Source of the DNA: Azospirillum brasilense
Lineage (GTDB): Bacteria; Pseudomonadota; Alphaproteobacteria; Azospirillales; Azospirillaceae
Direction: 5' to 3'
Assembly: GCF_007827815.1 (NCBI RefSeq)
Contig: NZ_VITH01000007.1
Location: forward strand, 1 to 64,000
Length of the DNA stretch: 64,000 bases
Part shown: one piece after another, positions 1-8,045 of the stretch
Layout: every line of letters starts with the position of its first letter
How positions within the stretch are numbered: position 1 is the first letter of the stretch
Position numbers and translations under genes: made by a program
The notes under the pieces: model-generated
Database searches by the model: none
The model's input: only the letters and a program-made list of their open reading frames with translations
What the model was told of the DNA's origin: nothing

Positions 1-2140
1 CGTCGTGGTGTAGGTGGCGCCACCGATGGTGACGGTCACCGTGCTGTCCGCTTCCGCCGTGCCGGTCAGGGTGGGGGTGGTGCTGTTGGTCAGCGTGGCG
101 CTGGTGACGGTCGGGGCGTTGGGCAGCGTGGTGTCGACAACCAGCGACTGCGTGCCGGCCGAAGACGTGTTGCCCGCGGCATCGGTGGCGGTGGCCGAGA
201 CCGGGTTGGCACCGTTGACGTTCAGGCTGAGCGAGCCGGAAGTCGGCGTCGCCGTGGCGAGGTTGATCGACCAGTTGCCGCCCGTTGCCGTGGTGGTGTA
301 AGTGGCGCCGCCCACCGTGACGGTCACCGTGCTGTTCGCTTCCGCCGTGCCGCTGAGGATCGGGGTGGTGCTGTTGGTCAACGCCGTGGTGACGGTCGGG
401 GCGGAGGGCGCGGTGGTGTCGATGGTCAGCGACTGCGTGCCGGCCGTGGAGACGTTGCCCGCCGCATCCGTGGCGGTGGCCGAGACGGCGTTGGCGCCGT
501 TGGCGTTGAGGCTCAGCGAGCCAGTGGTCGGCGTCGCCGTGGCGAGGTTGACGCTCCAGGTCCCGTTGGTTGCCGTGGTGGTGTAGGTGGCGCCGCCGAT
601 GGTGACGGTCACCGTGCTGTCGGCCTCCGCCGTACCGGTGAGGATCGGCATGGCGCTCTTGGTCAGCACGGCGCTGGTCACCGCCGGAGCGGTCGGCGCC
701 GTCGTGTCGATGGTCAGCGACTGCGTGCCGGCCGTCGACGTGTTGCCCGCGGCATCCGTGGCGGTGGCCGAGACGGCGTTGGCGCCGTTGGCGTTCAAGC
801 TCAGCGAGCCGGAGGTCGGCGTCGCCGTGGCGAGGTTGATCGACCAGGTGCCGTTGGTTGCCGTGGTCGTGTAGGTGGCCCCGCCGATGGTCACGGTCAC
901 CGTGCTGTCCGCTTCCGCCGTGCCCGTGAGGATCGGCGTGGCGTTCTTGGTCAGCACGGCGCTGGTCACCGCCGGAGCGGTCGGCGCCGTCGTGTCGATG
1001 GTCAGCGATTGCGTGCCGGCCGTGGAGACGTTGCCCGCGGCGTCGGTGGCCGTCGCCGAGACGGCGTTGGCGCCGTTGGCGTTCAGGCTGAGCGAGCCGG
1101 TGGTCGGCGTCGCCGTGGCGAGGTTGACGCTCCAGGTGCCGTTGGTCGCCGTGGTCGTGTAGGTCGCCCCGCCGATGGTGACGGTCACCGTGCTGTCGGC
1201 CTCGGCGGTACCCGTGAGGGTCGGCGTGGCGTTCTTGGTCAGCACGGCGCTGGTCACCGCCGGCGCGGTGGGCGCGGTGGTGTCGATGGTCAGCGACTGC
1301 GTGCCGGCCGAAGAGACGTTGCCGGCGGCATCCGTGGCGGTGGCCGAGACGGCGTTGGCACCGTTGGCGTTCAGGCTCAGCGAGCCGGTGGTCGGCGTCG
1401 CCGTGGCGAGGTTGATCGACCAAGTCCCGTTGGTCGCCGTGGTCGTGTAGGTTGCGCCACCCACCGTGACGGTGACCGTGCTGTCCGCTTCCGCCGTGCC
1501 GGCCAGGACCGGCGTGGCGTTCTTGGTCAGCGCCGCGCTGGTCACCGCCGGGGCGGTGGGCGCGGTGGTGTCGATGGTCAGCGACTGCGTGCCGGCCGTC
1601 GACGTGTTGCCCGCAACGTCGGTCGCCGTCGCCGAGACGGCGTTGGCGCCGTTGGCGTTCAGGCTGAGCGAGCCGGTGGTCGGCGTCGCCGTGGCGAGGT
1701 TGATCGACCAGGTGCCGTTGGTTGCCGTGGTCGTGTAGGTCGCCCCACCCACCGTGACGGTCACCGTGCTGTCGGCCTCGGCGGTGCCCGTGAGGGTCGG
1801 CGTGGCGTTCTTGGTCAGCACGGCGCTGGTCACCGCCGGGGCGGAGGGCGCCGTCGTGTCGATGGTCAGCGTCTGGGTGCCGGCCGTCGACGTGTTGTTG
1901 GACGCGTCCCTGGCCGTCACCGAAACCGCGTTGGTGCCGTTGGCGTTCAGGCTCAGCGAGCCGGTGGTCGGCGTCGCCGTGGCGAGGTCAAGAGTCCAGG
2001 TCCCGTTGGTCGCCGTGGTCGTGTAGGTCGCCCCGCCCACCGTGACGGTCACCGTGCTGCCCGCCTCCGCCGTGCCGGCCAGGACCGGCGTGGCGTTCTT
2101 GGTCAGCGCCGCGCTGGTGACGACCGGAGCCGCCGGCGGC
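1..2140 (-). repeat. Tandem ~288-bp repeats encoding Ig-like domains
   Basis: The same sequence block recurs with anchors near 23, 311, 596, 884, 1172, 1460, 1748 and 2036. The spacing is 288 bases, except one interval of 285 (a one-codon deletion). Each unit encodes about 96 residues beginning with TAPTAPAVTSA-LTKNATP and ending with NVSTAGTQSLTID. Copies are highly similar at DNA level, with clustered differences, which suggests recent expansion or gene conversion. The array continues past the left edge, so the total copy number is unknown. Confidence 0.9.
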
Positions 2141-5100
2141 GTCACGTCGGCCACGCTCACCACCGCGCTGACGCCGGAGATGGTCGCGCTGCCGGTGGCG
2201 CCGCCGCTGTCGGTCAGGCCGGCGATGGCCACCGTGCGGTCGCCCAGCGTCGCCGTCGCGCTGGTGTTCTTGTAGGTGACGCCGCCGAGCAGAGCGCTCA
2301 TCTGCGCGTCGCTGCGCTCCAGCCCGGTGACGGTCACCGTGGCGACGCCGCCGACCACCGACACGGTGACGCCGGCGTTGCCGCCCGCCACGCCGAGACC
2401 GGTCAGGGTGGCGGTGGCGCCGTTGGTCAGGGCGACGTCGGTGCCGCCGATGGTCAGGACCTCGGTGGCGTCCACCACCCCGCTGACGGTGAACACCGCG
2501 CCGCGGAAGCTCTGTCCGGCCTCCACCGTGGAGGCGGCGACGCCGCTGAACAGGCTGGTCGAGGCGTCCACCCCGACGCCGAAGGTCTTGGCGCCGCCGG
2601 TCGCGGCCAGGGTCGGCACGGCGTCGACGCGGATCGTCGCGGTGGCGCCGCCGGTGCTGAAGGCGTCGCCGCTGGTGTCGGCGGTGGCGCCGGCCGTGCC
2701 GCTGGTGCGGTCCCACGCCTTGAAGGTGATGGCGCCGGTGTCGGTGTTGGTGAAGCCCGAGCCGCTCGGCACGAAGCGCAGGCGGTCGGAGCCGGCGAGC
2801 AGCAGCGCCGAGCCGTTGGACAGGCCGGTGGGGATGTCGGTCCAGGCGCCGTTGCCGACCTTGTACTGCCAGGTGCCGTTGCTGTTGGTCACCCCGGTGA
2901 CGGCGATGCCCAGCGGGACGACGGTGACCAGCGGGAAGGGGCTGTCGTACTCGGCGTCGGTGGCGGTGCCGGCCGAGGCGAGCAGATCGGTGACGGTGGT
3001 GCCGGTGTTGGCGGCGTCGGCGATGCCCTGGTCGATGGCGGCCAGGCTGCGGGCGTCGTTGGACAGGATCGGGCTGTCGTTGGCGCCGGTGAAGTTGAGG
3101 GTGAGCTGCCGCTCGACGGTGCGGTTGCCGTCGGAGACGGTGAAGGTGCTGGTGCCCTGCATCGGCCCGGCGGGGACGCCGTTGAGGAAGGCGGCGTCGA
3201 AGACGTAGGCGTAGTGGCCGGTCTGGCTGTTGACGTAGGCGGTGCCGCCCGGACCGGTGGACCAGGTGTCGTAGGTGACGCCGTTGCTGAGCGTGACGCT
3301 GCCGTGCTGGACCGGGGAGGCCTGCGAGCCGGCGACGGAGAAGGTCAGCGTGTCGCCTTCCAGGTCGGTGGCGGAGAGCTGGCCATCGATCAGCGGGAAG
3401 GTGTCGTTGGCCGAGGTGTCGACCAGCGTCGGCGGGGTGGTCGGGACGGCCAGGACCGGGGGGGCGTTGGTGTCGATGCGGTCGTTGGTCTGGCTGATCG
3501 GGGTGGTGTAGGGGGTGTTGGCGTTGCTGGCGCTGTCGACCAGGACGATGTTGACCGGGATGTCCTGGTTGGCGGCGCGGTCGCCGGTGCGCTGGCCGTC
3601 GGCGGTGACGGTGAAGGTGGCGGTGTAGGTGGTCGCGCTGACCTTGGTCAGGTTGGCGAGCGCGAAGCCGTTGACGGTGCTGCCGTTGCCCAGCGTGTAA
3701 GTGTCGCTGTCCGACGCCACGGTGATCGTCACCGTCACCGTATCGCCGACCTTGGCCGGCTGGTTGGGGATCGTGACGTTGGTGATCGACGGCGGCGTCG
3801 TGTCCGCCGTGTTGTTCGTCACCGACTGGTTGGTCACGCTGGCCGCGTCCGCGCCGCCGGTAATGTTCTGGATCGCCGCCGCGTCGTCGCCGTTGGTGGG
3901 GTCGGTGTAGCTGACGGTGACCGTCTGCCCGTGCTGGACCGCCTGGGCCAGAGTCAGCGTGACCGTCTTGTTGACGCTGTTCACCGCGACGGTGGAGACG
4001 GTGACCGTGCTGCCGCCGACCTTGACCTCGAAGGCGGCAGCCGCCGGGCCGTTCACCGCGTCCAGCGCGGCATCATAGGTCAGGACCAGCGACGTGCCGT
4101 TGACCGTGGCGCTCTGCAGCACCGGCGCGGGTGGGGCGAGCATCACCATCACCGAGTTCGAGATGGCGGCGGTGCTCATGTCGATCCCGACCGCCGTGGA
4201 GACGATGCTGATGGGGAATGCACCGGACGTGTCCGTGCCGGACGCCGTGATGTCGAAGGTCAGGGTGAAGACGCTGCCGATCGTAATGATGCCGGCGACC
4301 GGCATGTCGAGGCTGATGTTCGCGACCGTCCAGCCGCTGGGCGCGCTGACGCCGAACTCGACCATCGACCCTACCAGGGTGATGGACTGTGTGGCCGTGA
4401 TGGTGAAGGACACCTGCTTCGGCGTCCCCGCAACGAAGGACACGGTCGGGCTTGTCGGTGCGATCTTGAGAGGCGCGGGCGCAGGCATCGTGTTGGCGAT
4501 CGTCGCCGTGGCGACCTGGTCGACGACGGTGGTGTTCTGCCCGACGGGGCCGCTGTCGGTGATGGAGTGAAGGACGACGGGCCGCGTCTCGGTGGAGCCG
4601 AACGCCGCATTGGCCGGGCCGGTGTTCTTGTAGGTGATCCCGTCGATCAGCGAGCCCATGGTGCCGTCGCTCAACGACATGCCGCTCAGCGTCACGGTGG
4701 CGACGCCGTTGGTCAGTGTGACCGCGTAGCTGCCGTTGCTGAATGTGCCCGACCCGGTGCCGAGCGCGATGTCGCTGCCGCCGATGGTCAGGAACTCGGT
4801 GCTGCCGTTGCCGACGACGTTGTAGACCTTGAGGACCATGCCGGTGAAGTGTTGCCCGCCGTCGACGGTCGAGGCGGTCACCGCGCTGAAGAGGTCAAAG
4901 CCGCTGCTGCCGCTGCTCCCCATGAAGAAGGGGGTTTCGGTGCTCAGCGTGAGGGTCGGTGGGGTCCCGTTCGGGTCGGGCGTGTTGTTGGTGACCGGCT
5001 GGGCGGTGACGGTCGCGGCATCCATGCCGCCCCAGGCCGATTGAACGGCGTTGGCGTCGTCGCCCACGGTCGGGTCGGTGTAGGAAACGGTGACCGAGCT

Positions 5101-7527
5101 GTTGAAGGCGACCGGCTGGGCGAGCGTCAGCGTCACCGTCTTGTTCGCGCTGTCCACGGCGACGCCGCTGACGGTGACCGGGCTGCCGCCGGCCGTCACG
5201 GTGAAGGCGCCGGTCGCCGGCGGGTTGGCGGAGTCGAGCGCCACGTCGTAGGTCAGCACCAGCGATGCGCCGTTCACCGCGGCGCTCTGCAGCACCGGCG
5301 TCGCGGGCGCGCCGATGTTGACGGTGGCGGCGATGCCGGTGAGGCTGGCGCTGTTGTCGCTGCTGCCGTCGTCGGTGACGCCGGTGATGGTGATGACGCG
5401 CGGGCCGTCGGACGGCGTGGCGCTCTGCAGGGCCGCGATGTTGTTGTAGGCGATGCCGTCGATGAACGACGCCATTTCGCTGTCCGTCAGATGCAGGCCG
5501 CTGATCGTCACCGTGACGGTGCCGCCACTGGCCGTGGCGCTGGCCGTCACCGCGCCGACGGGCAGGGAGGTGGCGCCATGGTTCAGGGCAATGGTCGAGG
5601 ACGACCATCCGGGAACCAGGAAGACCAGCATTTCCGACGCGCTGTCCAGGACACCGGTCACCGTGAGCGTCAGGCTGGTGAAGACTTGGCCGGAGTCGTT
5701 GGTGCTGGCCGTGACCGTCGAGAACAGGTCCGCCGCGTTCGTGTAGGTGGTGAAGGTCGTCGTGTTGCCGGTCGCCGTCAGCGTCGGCGCCGCCGCGGCC
5801 GCGACGACGACGGTGGAGGAAACGCCGCTGAGGGTGGCCGTGTTGTTGGTGCTGCCGTCATCGGTGACGCTGGTGATGGAAACGATGCGGTTGCCGGGCG
5901 TGACGATGCCGGTGAGGACGTCGCCCGCATTGACATAGGCGATGCCGTCGAGCAGCGCCGCCAGCTGGGTGCCGGTGAGGCTGAGCCCGCTCACGGTGAC
6001 GGTCGCCGTGGTGCCGCTGTACGAGGTGGAGACCGTCGCTCCCGGCATCGTCGGCACGGTCACCCCGGTGGCTGGCGAGGTCAGGGAAATGGGGATGGTG
6101 CCATCGATGGACAGCCACTCGTCGTCAACGACATTGGTGACCGTCAGGGTCACGCTGGTGAAGACCTGTCCGGTGTTGGTGCTGGCGGACACCCCGGAGA
6201 ACAGGTCCACCGGCGCCGCGTTCTGGGTGAAGGTCGGCGCGTTGCCCGTCGCGGTCACGGTCGGCTCGTTGAGCTGGACCGTGAAGCTGGTTCTGAAATC
6301 CGGAATATCGACACCGGCCTGGTTCTGGATGGCCGTCGTGCTGTCCACCGTGTCTCCGTCGTAATAACGGAGGGAGACGAAATCTCCATTCTGGAAGATG
6401 TAGCCGTTGCCGACCTCGACGGTGACGGTGCTTCCAACGACGGCGACGCTCGAAACGCTGTAGTAGACGCCGTTGATGCGAATCTGTCCCTGCGTCGACG
6501 AGGACCCGAAGAACTGCTGGGTGGACGGGGGATTGTTGGCGTCCAGCGCCTGATCGAAGGACAGGACGACCTTGTTGGTCCCGATTTGCGCGGATGAGGA
6601 GAGGAAGGCCGGGGGGCGGGCGGACAGCACTGTGATCGAGACGTCCACCGATTGCGTGTCCAGGCCGTAGGGGGCCTGGATGACGCCGGTCAGGTCGTCA
6701 CCCGCCGGGTCCTCGTAGCGGAAGGCGATGGCGTCGTTCAGCTGGAACTGGTGGCCGACGGTCAGGGTTACGAAGGTGTCGGACACCACGGCGCTGATCA
6801 GGGCGACCGCGTTGCCATTGATCAGGATGGAACCGGTGCCCGCGTTCACGGTGCCGTCGGTCGCCACGAAATGGGTCAGCAGCGGGTTGCTCGTGGTGTC
6901 CAGGCTGTCTTCGTACCGGATGGTGATGGTGTTCTCGCCGGTGTAGGCGACCACTTCATCAACGAACGGTGCGGCCAGCACCCCGCGATACCGGTCGATC
7001 CGCAGGGCTTCGGTCCGCACCGTGCCGCGCGTCCAGGCGAGGGTCCAATCGCCGCCCAGGTCCGCGGCGCCCGTCAGCGTCCGGGAGGCCGCCATGGCGG
7101 CGCCGGTGATGTCGGCCAGCGCGTCGAGGAACGCACCGCCATGGCCGCTCGCCACGTTGCAGCCGTACAGCAGGATGTCGCCGTCGTCGGCAAGGCAGGA
7201 GCCGATGGCCGCCAGTTCCGCGGCGCGCGCGCCCAGCGTCGCGTCGTCAAGCCGCGCCGCGCCGAGTTGCAGGCCGCCCTCGAAGCCGTGGCACAGCACA
7301 TGGAGCGCCCGGATGCCGCGGCGCCCGGCCAAGGCCTGCGCCATCGCCGCCACGCCGTCGCGGCCTTCGCCGATCAGAACCGCCTCCATGCCGGAGGGAA
7401 GTCCCGCCTGGAGATCCCGCCACCCGTCAAGGGCGGTGTCGATGACGGCAATCTCTGAGGCCGTGCGGAGGAAGCGACCTGAGGTGGTAACGCGCGGGGC
7501 GGCGGCGGCGGCGGGCGCTTCGGTCAT
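1..7527 (-). CDS. Giant DUF4347 / Ig-like repeat surface protein (N-terminal part, runs off left edge)
   Basis: The first 2509 residues of a very large protein; no stop codon is reached before the window edge. Residues about 20-180 form a DUF4347 head, with an HG motif (H79, G80) inside ALHVLCHGFEGG and a GCNVASG stretch (C122). After it come SWM-type repeats (about 187-300, 310-420, 735-845, and near 1150-1230), several copies of a module with an LFS-V-AST-GQ-F signature (starting near 420, 570, 850 and 1640), a cadherin/VCBS-like stretch near 1350-1480, and from about residue 1797 a run of near-identical 96-residue bacterial Ig-like domains. The composition (Thr, Val, Ala, Asn, Gly, almost no Cys) is typical of type I-secreted adhesins, but any secretion signal or transporter would lie outside the window. 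The start is the ATG at 7527, with AGGAA about 9 bases upstream. A role in adhesion or biofilm is inference. Confidence 0.85.
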   Translation of the reverse strand, partial: MTEAPAAAAAPRVTTSGRFLRTASEIAVIDTALDGWRDLQAGLPSGMEAVLIGEGRDGVAAMAQALAGRRGIRALHVLCHGFEGGLQLGAARLDDATLGARAAELAAIGSCLADDGDILLYGCNVASGHGGAFLDALADITGAAMAASRTLTGAADLGGDWTLAWTRGTVRTEALRIDRYRGVLAAPFVDEVVAYTGENTITIRYEDSLDTTSNPLLTHFVATDGTVNAGTGSILINGNAVALISAVVSDTFVTLTVGHQFQLNDAIAFRYEDPAGDDLTGVIQAPYGLDTQSVDVSITVLSARPPAFLSSSAQIGTNKVVLSFDQALDANNPPSTQQFFGSSSTQGQIRINGVYYSVSSVAVVGSTVTVEVGNGYIFQNGDFVSLRYYDGDTVDSTTAIQNQAGVDIPDFRTSFTVQLNEPTVTATGNAPTFTQNAAPVDLFSGVSASTNTGQVFTSVTLTVTNVVDDEWLSIDGTIPISLTSPATGVTVPTMPGATVSTSYSGTTATVTVSGLSLTGTQLAALLDGIAYVNAGDVLTGIVTPGNRIVSITSVTDDGSTNNTATLSGVSSTVVVAAAAAPTLTATGNTTTFTTYTNAADLFSTVTASTNDSGQVFTSLTLTVTGVLDSASEMLVFLVPGWSSSTIALNHGATSLPVGAVTASATASGGTVTVTISGLHLTDSEMASFIDGIAYNNIAALQSATPSDGPRVITITGVTDDGSSDNSASLTGIAATVNIGAPATPVLQSAAVNGASLVLTYDVALDSANPPATGAFTVTAGGSPVTVSGVAVDSANKTVTLTLAQPVAFNSSVTVSYTDPTVGDDANAVQSAWGGMDAATVTAQPVTNNTPDPNGTPPTLTLSTETPFFMGSSGSSGFDLFSAVTASTVDGGQHFTGMVLKVYNVVGNGSTEFLTIGGSDIALGTGSGTFSNGSYAVTLTNGVATVTLSGMSLSDGTMGSLIDGITYKNTGPANAAFGSTETRPVVLHSITDSGPVGQNTTVVDQVATATIANTMPAPAPLKIAPTSPTVSFVAGTPKQVSFTITATQSITLVGSMVEFGVSAPSGWTVANISLDMPVAGIITIGSVFTLTFDITASGTDTSGAFPISIVSTAVGIDMSTAAISNSVMVMLAPPAPVLQSATVNGTSLVLTYDAALDAVNGPAAAAFEVKVGGSTVTVSTVAVNSVNKTVTLTLAQAVQHGQTVTVSYTDPTNGDDAAAIQNITGGADAASVTNQSVTNNTADTTPPSITNVTIPNQPAKVGDTVTVTITVASDSDTYTLGNGSTVNGFALANLTKVSATTYTATFTVTADGQRTGDRAANQDIPVNIVLVDSASNANTPYTTPISQTNDRIDTNAPPVLAVPTTPPTLVDTSANDTFPLIDGQLSATDLEGDTLTFSVAGSQASPVQHGSVTLSNGVTYDTWSTGPGGTAYVNSQTGHYAYVFDAAFLNGVPAGPMQGTSTFTVSDGNRTVERQLTLNFTGANDSPILSNDARSLAAIDQGIADAANTGTTVTDLLASAGTATDAEYDSPFPLVTVVPLGIAVTGVTNSNGTWQYKVGNGAWTDIPTGLSNGSALLLAGSDRLRFVPSGSGFTNTDTGAITFKAWDRTSGTAGATADTSGDAFSTGGATATIRVDAVPTLAATGGAKTFGVGVDASTSLFSGVAASTVEAGQSFRGAVFTVSGVVDATEVLTIGGTDVALTNGATATLTGLGVAGGNAGVTVSVVGGVATVTVTGLERSDAQMSALLGGVTYKNTSATATLGDRTVAIAGLTDSGGATGSATISGVSAVVSVADVTPPAAPVVTSAALTKNATPVLAGTAEAGSTVTVTVGGATYTTTATNGTWTLDLATATPTTGSLSLNANGTNAVSVTARDASNNTSTAGTQTLTIDTTAPSAPAVTSAVLTKNATPTLTGTAEADSTVTVTVGGATYTTTATNGTWSINLATATPTTGSLSLNANGANAVSATATDVAGNTSTAGTQSLTIDTTAPTAPAVTSAALTKNATPVLAGTAEADSTVTVTVGGATYTTTATNGTWSINLATATPTTGSLSLNANGANAVSATATDAAGNVSSAGTQSLTIDTTAPTAPAVTSAVLTKNATPTLTGTAEADSTVTVTIGGATYTTTATNGTWSVNLATATPTTGSLSLNANGANAVSATATDAAGNVSTAGTQSLTIDTTAPTAPAVTSAVLTKNATPILTGTAEADSTVTVTIGGATYTTTATNGTWSINLATATPTSGSLSLNANGANAVSATATDAAGNTSTAGTQSLTIDTTAPTAPAVTSAVLTKSAMPILTGTAEADSTVTVTIGGATYTTTATNGTWSVNLATATPTTGSLSLNANGANAVSATATDAAGNVSTAGTQSLTIDTTAPSAPTVTTALTNSTTPILSGTAEANSTVTVTVGGATYTTTATGGNWSINLATATPTSGSLSLNVNGANPVSATATDAAGNTSSAGTQSLVVDTTLPNAPTVTSATLTNSTTPTLTGTAEADSTVTVTIGGATYTTT

Positions 7528-8045
7528 GGCGGACGGTTCCTAAGTGGGAAGCAATCCGAGGTGGGCATCTCTCGAAAGAAATGGCTACCCCGTTTGATTT
7601 GACATACCCACAACCCGGTGCCCTGGTCAATGAATACAACGCAAGATCATGGCATTTGACACAGCTGTTTTCTTGTCGATTGAAAGCACAAATTCACATT
7701 CTAATGTTACATATTGCGAAATATCGTGTCATTAGGAGTGTTAATGTGTTGTTAATTCCTATTATGACGCTGATAAAATCATGCATCTATTCAATTTTTA
7801 TTTCGCTGTGCCGCAAAATAGCGTGGCGCACACCAGTAAAAGTGGCGCTGCGGTGAGTTGCGGTAGCAAGCAACGGTTCCGTTGAACTGTCCGGCGCATC
7901 TTGGCGTGGCGCAACGCCAGAGCGCAGCGCGACCGCTTACCCTGGGTTGGGCATCCGCCACTCTTGGCACAAAGGTGCCAAGCCGTTCGTTCTATTCACC
8001 AGAGGATCCGTGGAAATTTCCTCCTTGTGGCCTCTTCTGGCGGGC
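7528..8045. other. AT-rich intergenic region upstream of the giant surface protein
   Basis: About 500 bases without a convincing gene. From about 7560 to 7850 the sequence is markedly richer in A and T than anything around it, then returns to high GC. It must carry the promoter of the giant minus-strand gene, but I could not assign -35/-10 boxes. A 91-codon plus-strand reading frame at 7581-7856 lacks a good ribosome site and looks like chance coding in AT-rich DNA. Confidence 0.6.
7963..7982. repeat. Perfect 8-bp inverted repeat (hairpin)
   Basis: CTTGGCAC and GTGCCAAG are separated by AAAG. It lies about 64 bases past the stop of the minus-strand molybdopterin subunit. It could end that transcript, but no run of T follows, so an intrinsic terminator is doubtful; a protein-binding dyad is equally possible. 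Confidence 0.4.

Noticed and set aside
1009..6597. Long plus-strand open frame (1862 codons) opposite the giant protein
   Set aside because: Its product is Arg/Gly/Asp-rich low-complexity sequence with no domain; it arises because the real minus-strand gene has high third-position GC. The minus-strand frame gives clear DUF4347 and Ig-like domains.
7581..7856. 91-codon plus-strand frame in the AT-rich gap
   Set aside because: No good ribosome site, no family, and a Leu/Ile-rich composition explained by the AT-rich DNA.
7963..7982. Sigma-54 promoter suggested by TGGCAC in the hairpin
   Set aside because: On neither strand is the GC of the -12 box present at the right spacing; the match comes from the palindrome.
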